Source: Methanomicrobiaceae archaeon
Lineage (GTDB): Archaea; Halobacteriota; Methanomicrobia; Methanomicrobiales; Methanomicrobiaceae
Direction: 5' to 3'
Length of the DNA: 14,501 bases
NCBI GenBank assembly: GCA_030628325.1
Contig: DAOVRB010000005.1
Span: 1 to 14,501 of the forward strand
Of this stretch, positions 7,028 to 12,992 are shown in pieces. How positions within the stretch are numbered: position 1 is the first letter of the stretch; each line of letters begins with the position of its first letter. The notes beneath the pieces are model-generated. The model searched no databases and had not been told where the DNA came from. It saw nothing but the letters and a program-made list of their open reading frames with translations. The translations under genes and the position numbers were made by a program.

Positions 7028-7684
7028 TCACACACTGTAATAAGTGACTTTTTTCCCTTTATCGCTGTATTCACCGTGGTATGTTTCAATATTTCTTTTA
7101 TAGCCAATGCGCTGTTCAATGCCAAGTTCACGCAGTACTTCTCTGACACGCATTACGTCTGGTTCGTCTTCCCAGTCTGGCGTATATACATATATCACAA
7201 TCCGATTATCGCGTGATTCCGGGTTTTCTTTTGCTGTGCTGACTTTTGTGGAAATACCAAGTTTTCCTTCTGTGGTTGCGTTTCTGATCTTCTTCCACAT
7301 CTCGTCCGCTTCATCTCTCTCCAGAAATATGAGCCATTTTCCCACCTGCTCGCCATCTGTTCTGGCAGGGATTTCAGCGGGGGCGTCCTGAACAATCCAG
7401 TACATCTGCGTAGTTTTGGTTGGCACTATGCCCTCACCACTGCAGATCATTCTGTGAATTATCCCTGTCTCTTCAAAGCGTTTCAGGAGTGCTTCTGCGA
7501 GTTGCGGGTAATCTTTCCGGAATTCTCTGAAAATATCCTCAAAGTCATCCCTGAAGTCTTCTTCACGTTCCACGCGTTCAAAGAGATACGGACCCTGTTT
7601 GCGCAGTTCTTTATTCAGGAGAATCTCGAAGAGTCCGTATGCTACATCGGCAAGTGCATCTGCTTCTGCTTCGACGTCTTCCAT
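7028..7684 (-). CDS. DUF1917 (Bles03-like) domain protein
   Basis: A 218-residue cytosolic protein. The N-terminal 85 residues are helical and very acidic (runs such as REEDFRDDFEDIFREF). The C-terminal part carries the DUF1917/Bles03 pattern: VGKWLIFLERDEADEMWKKI, then EGKLGISTKVSTA, then the IVIYVYTPDWEDEPDVMRVR segment and IGYKRNIETYHGEYS. Archaeal members are often named putative phosphothreonine lyase-domain proteins, and the human relative is C11orf68/Bles03. No biochemical role is established, so I assign none. A CTTTATCC box about 27 bases upstream on the minus strand and the absence of a ribosome binding site suggest a leaderless mRNA starting at the ATG at 7684. Confidence 0.72.
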   Translation of the reverse strand: MEDVEAEADALADVAYGLFEILLNKELRKQGPYLFERVEREEDFRDDFEDIFREFRKDYPQLAEALLKRFEETGIIHRMICSGEGIVPTKTTQMYWIVQDAPAEIPARTDGEQVGKWLIFLERDEADEMWKKIRNATTEGKLGISTKVSTAKENPESRDNRIVIYVYTPDWEDEPDVMRVREVLRELGIEQRIGYKRNIETYHGEYSDKGKKVTYYSV

Positions 7685-7757
7685 AGTTAAGAATTGAAAA
7701 AAGAACGGATAAAGTTTTGTTTTCAGTATAGAGGTATAGGGGGTAATGATATTGCAA

Positions 7758-8525
7758 TTATTGTTTTTTGAGTAATTCTATTGTAATTTGTGCGGCTTTT
7801 TCGCCCGAAAGGAACATTCCGCCAAATATTGGTCCCATCCTTGTTTCGCCTGCAACGGCGTTTGCTGCCATGCCGGTTACTATCAGGCCGGGGAAGACCT
7901 CTTTTGTGTGGTCCACAATCATGGACTCGGCACGTTCTGCCCACATAAATCCTTCACCTTTGATCTCCAGGTTGCCGCCTTTGTTTGCCACCATGTGGGC
8001 GATCATTGCATCGTGGCCTGTGGCATCTATTGTGTATTTACAGGAGAGTGTGAGCGGGTCTACGTGCAGGTTGTTTGTTTCGACCGGAGTCCAGTTGATG
8101 ACAAGTCCGCGAACCCTGCCGTCGCCTTTTATGACAACATCCTGGACTGCTGTCAGGTTGAAGAATTCAGCCCCTGCTTCACAGGCGGCAGCCGTCACTT
8201 TTGCAACTGCTTCGACAGAGGAGGCGACAAAGTAGTTATCTTCATATTTTTTGTATCTGATATTAAAGCGGTCAAGTAGTCGCCGCGCCTCTTCCTGCAC
8301 CACAATTCTCGGGAACATCATGCCCCCGCCCCACATTCCTCCGCCTATTGAGAGTTTCTTCTCAATTACGGCAACTTTGATGCCCGCTTCAGCAAGCAGT
8401 GCCGCACAGGTCAGTCCTGCAGGTCCGCCTCCGACTATTGCACAGTCAAGGTCAATATAATCAAGCATCACTTTGCTCTGTTCGGATAATATTGCTCTGC
8501 TAATCTTAACTTCATCAAGTTCCAT
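7758..8525 (-). CDS. Thi4 thiamine thiazole synthase, His-type (sulfide-dependent)
   Basis: A 255-residue NAD/FAD-fold protein of the Thi4 family, which builds the thiazole half of thiamine from NAD and glycine. The dinucleotide-binding GGGPAG is at 32-37, Glu55 ends the second strand, and the GGGMWGGGMMFPRIVV segment (61-76) and ATGHDA are typical. At the position of the suicidal Cys205 of yeast Thi4 this protein has His154 (NLHVDPLT). Archaeal enzymes with His there use free sulfide and turn over many times. GTGAT lies upstream of the ATG, and CTTAATATC (about 8557-8566) could be its TATA box. I see no TPP riboswitch in the leader. Ribulose-1,5-bisphosphate synthase (Rubisco-pathway naming) is an older, unlikely label. 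Confidence 0.93.
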   Translation of the reverse strand: MELDEVKISRAILSEQSKVMLDYIDLDCAIVGGGPAGLTCAALLAEAGIKVAVIEKKLSIGGGMWGGGMMFPRIVVQEEARRLLDRFNIRYKKYEDNYFVASSVEAVAKVTAAACEAGAEFFNLTAVQDVVIKGDGRVRGLVINWTPVETNNLHVDPLTLSCKYTIDATGHDAMIAHMVANKGGNLEIKGEGFMWAERAESMIVDHTKEVFPGLIVTGMAANAVAGETRMGPIFGGMFLSGEKAAQITIELLKKQ

Positions 8526-8719
8526 TTGGAATCACTATCCAATTATTGGCTTTGTGACGATATTAAGGCAGTGGAGGGAACTATCCTGATGGTAAATATT
8601 TCGTGGTTTTATGGGAGTTTTTATGTGTTCTTTTATGTGTGGATGTATTCCATCTGGTGTGAAGAGTTTCGGTCATACCGCTATATTTATTGGATTAGGG
8701 ATCCTATATTTATGTTATA
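8526..8719. other. Divergent intergenic region between thi4 and htpX
   Basis: This region holds both promoters. For thi4 (minus strand) there is CTTAATATC at about 8557-8566. For htpX there is CTATATTTAT at about 8681-8690, some 30 bases before the ATG. An aromatic-rich reading frame covers most of it and ends at TAATG on the htpX start. It has no convincing ribosome binding site or homology, so I do not call it a gene. No riboswitch fold was recognised. Confidence 0.4.
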
Positions 8720-9601
8720 ATGAAATGGAAGCGTGATTTTGGACTGACAATGAGGATTATCCTGACATGGGCACTCCTGCTTTTGGTCTACCTTGTCTTC
8801 CTGACAATCCTTGGACAGCTCTTCCCGGGTTTTGGATTATGGGGACTGATCGGTATTGCATTTATATTTGGTTTTGTCCAGTACTTTTTCTCTGACAGAA
8901 TGGTGCTTGCAAGTACCCGTTCGAGAATCGTATCAGAGGATGAGTATCCTGAACTGCATGTGATGGTAGAGAAACTCTGTGCCAAAGCTGATCTGCCAAA
9001 ACCCCGTATTGCAGTGATGGTGTCACCGGTTCCGAATGCCTTTGCGACTGGAAGGAATCCAAAAAATGCTGTTGTGTCAGTGACTGATTCAATTATGCGT
9101 ACCTTAAACCGCGATGAACTGGAAGCGGTGCTGGCGCATGAACTGAGCCATGTGAAAAACAGAGACATTCTTACGATGACTGTTGCGGGTTTTGTTGCGA
9201 TGATTGCATCACTGATTATGCAGAATGCACTCTTTGCCTCGATCTTTGACAGGCGCGAGAGTGGTGCATGGATGGCTGCATGGGTTGTTGCAATTGTTGT
9301 CTGGGTGATATCAACTATACTCATGATGACGCTGTCACGTTACCGTGAGTTTGCGGCTGACAGGGGCAGTGTGTGGATGACAGATAATCCTAAGGCCATG
9401 ATATCTGCCCTTAATAAGATCAGCGGCAGGATGGACCAGATTCCTGCCAAAAAGAAGCAGGAGATAGAGGGTGCAAATGCATTTTTTATCATCCCTGCTA
9501 TCTCGGGAAAGAGCTTAATGGATCTTTTTGCTACTCACCCTCCGCTTGAGAAGAGGATCGCAGCACTTGAGGATCTCGAAAGAGAGATGAAGGGTTACTG
9601 A
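8720..9601 (+). CDS. htpX: HtpX-type membrane zinc metalloprotease (M48)
   Basis: A 293-residue M48-family membrane protease involved in quality control of membrane proteins. Two hydrophobic spans lie near residues 11-33 and 38-57. The catalytic HELSH motif (140-144) follows in EAVLAHELSHVKNRDI. Two more spans lie near 153-175 and 185-204, and the third zinc ligand Glu210 is in SRYREFAADRGS. A late HPPLEKRIAALEDLE segment is typical of HtpX. The ATG at 8720 directly follows an AT-rich box, with no clear ribosome binding site, so initiation is probably on a very short leader. It is monocistronic, followed by a T/C-rich tract. Confidence 0.95.
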   Translation: MKWKRDFGLTMRIILTWALLLLVYLVFLTILGQLFPGFGLWGLIGIAFIFGFVQYFFSDRMVLASTRSRIVSEDEYPELHVMVEKLCAKADLPKPRIAVMVSPVPNAFATGRNPKNAVVSVTDSIMRTLNRDELEAVLAHELSHVKNRDILTMTVAGFVAMIASLIMQNALFASIFDRRESGAWMAAWVVAIVVWVISTILMMTLSRYREFAADRGSVWMTDNPKAMISALNKISGRMDQIPAKKKQEIEGANAFFIIPAISGKSLMDLFATHPPLEKRIAALEDLEREMKGY

Positions 9602-9602
9602 A

Positions 9603-9697
9603 TTTTCCCATTTTTTCCTTCTTTTCTCTCTTTTCCCTATTTCCTTTATTTTCGCTCCTGTTTTTCCTCTCGTTCGTCTCTTTCTCCTCTACGTTCG
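9603..9697 (+). terminator. Polypyrimidine tract after htpX, probable multi-T terminator
   Basis: About 95 bases are almost pure C and T, with repeated T-runs of 4-6 and only scattered purines. Archaeal RNA polymerase terminates at oligo-T runs without needing a hairpin, so this is likely the htpX terminator. Its length is unusual. The antisense strand is polypurine and gives Lys/Glu-rich spurious frames. Confidence 0.5.
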
Positions 9698-9719
9698 GGT
9701 GGAAATACCTGCTCCGGCT

Positions 9720-9753
9720 GCATTGTGATGGTATCGTAATGGTATTACAATGC
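9720..9753. repeat. Inverted repeat with internal direct repeat
   Basis: GCATTGT (9720-9726) and ACAATGC (9747-9753) are perfect inverted copies with a 20-base loop. The loop contains two near-identical copies of TRATGGTAT. It lies about 80 bases before the tRNA-Gly gene, with no gene of its own. It could be an operator or a folded RNA end. Purpose unknown. Confidence 0.35.
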
Positions 9754-9810
9754 CTGGACAAATCATTGTTTTTAACAATAAGTAATGACAAAATAGAATG
9801 GCACTGCTGG

Positions 9811-9838
9811 AGTGAATCTGCACAGAAGTGAATCTGCA
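9811..9838 (+). repeat. 12-bp tandem direct repeat running into the tRNA-Gly gene
   Basis: AGTGAATCTGCA occurs at 9811-9822 and 9827-9838, 16 bases apart. The last three bases of the second copy (GCA) are the first bases of tRNA-Gly. It looks like a small local duplication at the 5' boundary of the tRNA. Confidence 0.5.
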
Positions 9839-9906
9839 TCGATGGTCTAGTGGCATGACTTTGGCCTTCCAAGCCAATAGCCCGGGTTCAATTCCCGGTC
9901 GATGCA
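9836..9906 (+). tRNA. tRNA-Gly(UCC)
   Basis: A 71-base cloverleaf. The 7-bp acceptor stem GCATCGA/TCGATGC pairs perfectly, with discriminator A at 9906. The anticodon stem TTGGC/GCCAA (9861-9865, 9873-9877) encloses the loop CTTCCAA with anticodon TCC at 9868-9870. The T stem CCGGG/CCCGG has the loop TTCAATT. There is no intron and no encoded CCA, so CCA is added after transcription, as is common in archaea. Confidence 0.95.
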
Positions 9907-9931
9907 TTTTATTATATTGTTATCATATTGG

Positions 9932-10005
9932 GGGCCCGTGGTCTAGCTGGTTATGACATCGCCTTCACACGGCGGGGATCCTGAGTTCGAATCTCAGCGA
10001 GCCCA
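9932..10005 (+). tRNA. tRNA-Val(CAC)
   Basis: A 74-base cloverleaf. The anticodon stem TCGCC/GGCGG encloses TTCACAC with anticodon CAC. The T arm is CTGAG-TTCGAAT-CTCAG (9981-9997). The acceptor arms are GGGCCCG (9932-9938) and CGAGCCC (9998-10004), with discriminator A and no encoded CCA. Position 5 (C, 9936) faces position 68 (A, 10000), a C-A mismatch where related tRNAs would have U-A. All other pairs are sound, so I call it a functional gene with an odd base. Confidence 0.93.
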
Positions 10006-10060
10006 TCTGTTTTTGGAATGTTTCTGAATTTTTCTGTATGCTGATATTTATTGTGTGGCA

Positions 10061-10092
10061 GTTCGTGCTGTTGCACGAATGAATTTTATTGG
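10061..10092 (+). terminator. Strong hairpin after the tRNA genes
   Basis: TTCGTGC (10062-10068) and GCACGAA (10073-10079) form a perfect 7-bp stem with loop TGTT, followed by the T-rich TGAATTTTATTGG. It could end tRNA transcription or be a small mobile repeat. The remaining gap up to the hicB gene holds only AT-rich promoter-like sequence near 10172-10183. Confidence 0.4.
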
Positions 10093-10207
10093 CTCATAAG
10101 GGCAATCAGAGTTATATTTTGGTGACAAGTAAATACAAATCGGGACACTTCCCAGAACATGGCAGTCATGCAAATATTAAATTCATAATATGACATATAC
10201 TGAAACC

Positions 10208-10411
10208 ATGCAGATACAGGTAATAATAAAACCGGGAGAAGATGGGTGGTTTGTGGCAGAAGTTCCATCTCTTCCGGGCTGTATTTCACAGGGGAAAACC
10301 GAAGATGAAGCCCTTTTGAATATTAAGGAAGCGATAGAGCTTTACCTTGAACCTGATGATGAAGAATTTATCCTTTCCAAAAATGCCCGTATTGTTGAGG
10401 TCGTTGTATGA
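10208..10411 (+). CDS. hicB: HicB-family antitoxin (short form)
   Basis: A 67-residue protein with the HicB partial RNase-H fold: IQVIIKPGEDGWFVAEVPSL, then PGCISQGKTEDEALLNIKEAIELYL, then a short acidic end and a final beta strand. HicB neutralises the HicA mRNA interferase by covering its active site. The C-terminal HTH or RHH DNA-binding domain found in longer HicB proteins is missing, so this form probably does not act as a repressor by itself. The frame is also open from an ATG at 10190. I prefer 10208 because the family core starts there and the AT-rich box at 10172-10183 fits a leaderless start. The last four bases overlap the hicA start (ATGA). Confidence 0.9.
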   Translation: MQIQVIIKPGEDGWFVAEVPSLPGCISQGKTEDEALLNIKEAIELYLEPDDEEFILSKNARIVEVVV

Positions 10412-10637
10412 CAGGTTTACCTGTCATATCCGGAAAAGAGCTTATAAAAAAATATTAGTCCGAGAAGGATTCGTTATAAGAAGGCAGAAAGGGAGTCATG
10501 TACGGCTTATTAAATATACAACAAAAAATACTTTAAAAATAACGGTCCCGCTTCATAACGAAATAGACAGAGGTACATTGATTTCAATCCTGAATAGTGC
10601 TAATATTCCAAAAGAAGATTTTATAAAACTTATATAA
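10408..10637 (+). pseudogene. hicA: HicA toxin gene split by a frame change at an A7 run
   Basis: The ATG at 10408, overlapping the hicB stop as ATGA and preceded by GAGGT, opens a frame that reads MTGLPVISGKELIKKY and stops at 10456-10458. The start is a textbook HicA N-terminus. The rest of HicA continues in the -1 frame from about 10452: ILVREGFVIRRQKGSHVRL, ending NIPKEDFIKLI at 10637. It includes the active-site His in GSHVRL. The switch falls exactly on seven A bases (10446-10452), phased A AAA AAA as in a -1 slippery heptamer. A -1 slip gives 76 residues with one extra Lys relative to family members I recall. Removing two A bases gives the usual spacing. It may be a mutation, a sequencing error, or slippage-controlled expression. 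HicA is an RNase that cuts mRNA. Confidence 0.85.
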
Positions 10638-10679
10638 TTTAGCATAAAAATAAGATTCACGTTTTCAGTAAACAGTGTG

Positions 10680-10705
10680 TGAACGCTTACGCGTCATACA
10701 CGTTT
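10680..10705 (+). repeat. 26-bp hairpin repeat, copy 1
   Basis: This matches 14221-14246 at 24 of 26 positions. The core ACGC-TTAC-GCGT folds, and GTGTG/CATAC extends the stem around a bulged A. T5 follows at 10703-10707, so this copy could also serve as the hicA terminator. Its occurrence on both sides of the 3.5-kb accessory stretch is noted as a finding. Confidence 0.55.
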
Positions 10706-10779
10706 TTATAAATCACAATTTTTGCCCAATCAGATTCTAAATCATTTTTGATTATTTTCGATTGTTTTTACCTCTTTGA

Positions 10780-11000
10780 TCATTTCCGATTTGCATAAAT
10801 ATAGTCCTGTGCATAACTGGCATACTCACCGAAGTAATCCTTGGCAGGTTCTCTACAACCAGAATTGCATCTGTGATTTCTGGTGCATACCGGCCGCCAA
10901 CATCGTCGTCGATCTTTGTCGAGATGATTGTCAGGTTTGTCTCCCCTGTAGCGTCCCCCCCCCTCACTGTCAGGGTGCAGAGCGGCATGTTCGTTGTACT
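10780..11000 (-). pseudogene. Decayed gene fragment, C-terminal part of an unknown protein
   Basis: On the minus strand, a stretch of about 45 residues has coding character: CTLTVRGGDATGETNLTIIS, then KIDDDVGGRYAPEITDAILVVENLP. Around 10845 the good reading moves to another frame, KDYFGEYASYAQDYIYANRK, and stops at 10780-10782. The fragment has no start codon in a proper context, and AT-rich DNA replaces its 5' part. Nine G bases in a row (C9 at 10955-10963) lie inside it. The Gly/Thr/Val-rich beta style recalls methanogen surface proteins, but I do not recognise a family. I infer a remnant with at least one frameshift. Confidence 0.45.
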
Positions 11001-11070
11001 ATGCATAATATTTAGAAAAAACCAGCTATTCTGTGAAAAAATGTTTTTTTGGATGGATATTTTGGAATAA

Positions 11071-11096
11071 ATATTTTCTGAGATGTTTGAAAATAT
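11071..11096 (-). terminator. AT-rich hairpin after the acyl-CoA synthetase gene
   Basis: ATATTTTC (11071-11078) and GAAAATAT (11089-11096) form an 8-bp stem with a 10-base loop, about 12 bases after the stop on the minus strand. A further oligo-T run (minus strand) lies at 11037-11044. It is a plausible termination zone. Confidence 0.4.
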
Positions 11097-11107
11097 ATTT
11101 TTACGAT

Positions 11108-12940
11108 TCATTCCTTTATATTCATTTTCCTTAGTACATTGCGCTTGATCTTTCCTGATACTGTTTTTGGCAGTTTATCGACAAATTCGATCGAACGCGG
11201 ATATTTATATGGTGCAGTTGTCTTTTTCACGTGGTTTTGTAATTCTTTGATCAGTGTTTCTGATGGTTCAAAGCCATTATTTAGTATAATATATGCTTTA
11301 ACAATTGTTCCCCTCATAAGGTCTGGTGCACCCACCACTGCGGACTCCTGAACTGCAGGATGTTCAAGTAGTGCACTTTCAACTTCAAAAGGTCCAATAC
11401 GGTATCCCGAACTTTTTATAATATCATCACTTCTCCCAACAAACCAGAAATAACCATCTTCATCGCAGTATGCCTTATCCCCGGCGTAGTAGTAACCATT
11501 AACAAATGATTCCTGGTTTGCCGCTTCGTTGTCCAGATATTTAACCAGAAGTCCAACAGGTCTTGGATCGAGTTTGATTGCTATTCTTCCCTCTTCATGG
11601 ATGCCAACAGGATGCCCTTCTTCATCGTGCAGTTCAATCTGCCATCCTGGTGAGGGTTTACCCATTGAACCACGTTTTTCATCCATACAGGGGAAAATAG
11701 CTATACAGCAGACGGTCTCGGTCTGACCATATCCTTCATAGATTGTAAGACCCGTTCCCTCCTTCCAGAGCCTAATCACCTCCGGGTTTAATGGTTCTCC
11801 GGCACTTGTACAGTGGCGGAGTTCACGAAGGTCGTACTTATTGATATCGGCTATGACAAGCATCCTGTAGATTGTGGGAGGGCAACAGAATGTGGTAATA
11901 CCATAATTCTCAAGCAGGGGCAGAATTTCAGTAGCATTAAATTTCTGCTCAATATTATACACCATGATACAGGCACCCTGAATCCACTGTCCAAATAGTT
12001 TACCCCAGGCAGACTTGGCCCATCCGGTATCTGAGAGTGTAAGATGCAGGTCATTTGACCTGATATCATGCCAGAAACCTGCTGTTACCACGTGACCAAG
12101 GGCATGGGTATTATCATGAAGACACATCTTTGCCTCCCCTGTTGTGCCTGAAGTAAAGTAGATCACCATGGGGTCTTTTGCGCGTACTTTCTGTTCAACT
12201 GGTATCTTTACTGAATGGCATGAGACTGGAGCCGGGTAGAAAAGTTCATACCTGTAGTTTATCCAGTTAGGCAATTCTCCATCAATTAGCATGCAATCTG
12301 TCAATGTCGGGCATTCATTACAGATATTTTCAACTTTTGAAGAATTTTCAAGATTTGTTATAATCATCTTGAATTTTCCTGCGTTGATCCTGTATTTAAG
12401 ATCTTTTTCAGTCAGCATTGTTGGGTTTGGACAATAAACAGCACCAAGTTTAATGAGGCCTATGACAAAAATCCACCATTCAGGTACCCTCGGCAGCATC
12501 AGCATGACACGATCACCTTTTTTAATGCCAAATTTTATGAGGATGTTTGCTGCCTGGTTAGAGTGTTTTTTTAAGTCGTAGAATGAGTATTTTTTCTCAT
12601 TACCCATCTGGTCTGTCCAGATCATTGCAAGTTTATTGCGGTCTTTCTCTGCCCATGCGTCAATGACATCATACCCGAAATTAAAGTCTTCAGGAATATC
12701 AATAGAGAATTTTGCATATGTCTCAGCATAATCTGTCATATTATGTTCACCGGATGTGACGGGTAAGCTGAATCTGATCCTGTTTGGTGCATCGCAATAC
12801 TGAGCAGGTGATGCAGCCTCGCCCAACTGTTGAGTACAGGCATCTTTTATCCATTCTGACTTGGAAATGCCACTTTCTCTGCTGAATTCCTCGATTTTGT
12901 CACCCAGAGAATCATCAATAGTGACAGAAAGTCTAACCAT
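11108..12940 (-). CDS. Acyl-CoA synthetase (AMP-forming, medium-chain type) with N-terminal ribbon-helix-helix domain
   Basis: A 610-residue frame from ATG 12940. Residues 1-41 are a CopG/Arc-type RHH domain (MVRLSVTIDDSLGDKIEEFS, then GISKSEWIKDAC). Residues 42-67 are a linker without known motifs. Residues 68-610 are a complete AMP-forming acyl-CoA synthetase close to medium-chain and branched-chain acid enzymes such as Methanosarcina MacsMa. It has the P-loop YFTSGTTGEAKM, YEGYGQTET, the hinge GRSDDIIKSSGYRIGPFEVE and the catalytic-lysine region PKTVSGKIKRNVL. It activates a carboxylic acid to acyl-AMP and then acyl-CoA. The enzyme domain alone could start at ATG 12739, which has GGTGA 7 bases upstream. 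The frame is also open to an ATG at 12964, but that codon lies inside the promoter dyad. The fusion is unusual. Confidence 0.85.
   Translation of the reverse strand: MVRLSVTIDDSLGDKIEEFSRESGISKSEWIKDACTQQLGEAASPAQYCDAPNRIRFSLPVTSGEHNMTDYAETYAKFSIDIPEDFNFGYDVIDAWAEKDRNKLAMIWTDQMGNEKKYSFYDLKKHSNQAANILIKFGIKKGDRVMLMLPRVPEWWIFVIGLIKLGAVYCPNPTMLTEKDLKYRINAGKFKMIITNLENSSKVENICNECPTLTDCMLIDGELPNWINYRYELFYPAPVSCHSVKIPVEQKVRAKDPMVIYFTSGTTGEAKMCLHDNTHALGHVVTAGFWHDIRSNDLHLTLSDTGWAKSAWGKLFGQWIQGACIMVYNIEQKFNATEILPLLENYGITTFCCPPTIYRMLVIADINKYDLRELRHCTSAGEPLNPEVIRLWKEGTGLTIYEGYGQTETVCCIAIFPCMDEKRGSMGKPSPGWQIELHDEEGHPVGIHEEGRIAIKLDPRPVGLLVKYLDNEAANQESFVNGYYYAGDKAYCDEDGYFWFVGRSDDIIKSSGYRIGPFEVESALLEHPAVQESAVVGAPDLMRGTIVKAYIILNNGFEPSETLIKELQNHVKKTTAPYKYPRSIEFVDKLPKTVSGKIKRNVLRKMNIKE
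12740..12751 (-). promoter_or_regulatory. Internal ribosome binding site before the enzyme domain
   Basis: On the minus strand GGTGAACATAAT directly precedes ATG 12739. GGTGA matches the archaeal anti-Shine-Dalgarno sequence and has ideal spacing (7 bases). It would allow the 543-residue enzyme to be made without the RHH domain. The upstream start at 12940 has no such signal. Confidence 0.55.
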
Positions 12941-12944
12941 AGGT

Positions 12945-12992
12945 ACATATTTGGTGCTGCACATATCATATATGTTTTCAAAATATGCAGCA
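12945..12992 (-). promoter_or_regulatory. Promoter and palindromic operator candidate of the RHH-acyl-CoA synthetase gene
   Basis: ACATAT (12961-12966) and ATATGT (12970-12975) form a perfect 6-bp dyad around CAT. A further ACATAT lies at 12945-12950, 16 bases from the first. TGCTGCA (12955-12961) and TGCAGCA (12986-12992) form an outer 7-bp inverted repeat. On the minus strand ACATATATGA is the best TATA box. Its centre near 12971 places transcription start near 12944, i.e. an almost leaderless ATG at 12940. A dyad over the TATA box fits repression by an RHH protein, perhaps the product itself. Confidence 0.5.

Noticed and set aside
8526..8600. TPP riboswitch before thi4
   Set aside because: The conserved CUGAGA and ACCUGAU-type blocks of the thi-box are absent.
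8526..8720. Aromatic-rich reading frame of about 64 codons ending at TAATG on the htpX start
   Set aside because: It starts with TTG or an ATG at 8590 without a convincing ribosome binding site, overlaps both promoters and resembles AT-rich noncoding translation. The one-base overlap with htpX is suggestive but not enough.
9531..9907. Minus-strand frames rich in Lys/Glu and crossing the tRNA-Gly gene
   Set aside because: They are the antisense reading of the polypyrimidine tract and a tRNA gene.
12961..12964. ATG at 12964 as the start of the RHH-acyl-CoA synthetase
   Set aside because: It would add eight unconserved residues and lies within the dyad and probable promoter. The RHH domain begins naturally at ATG 12940.
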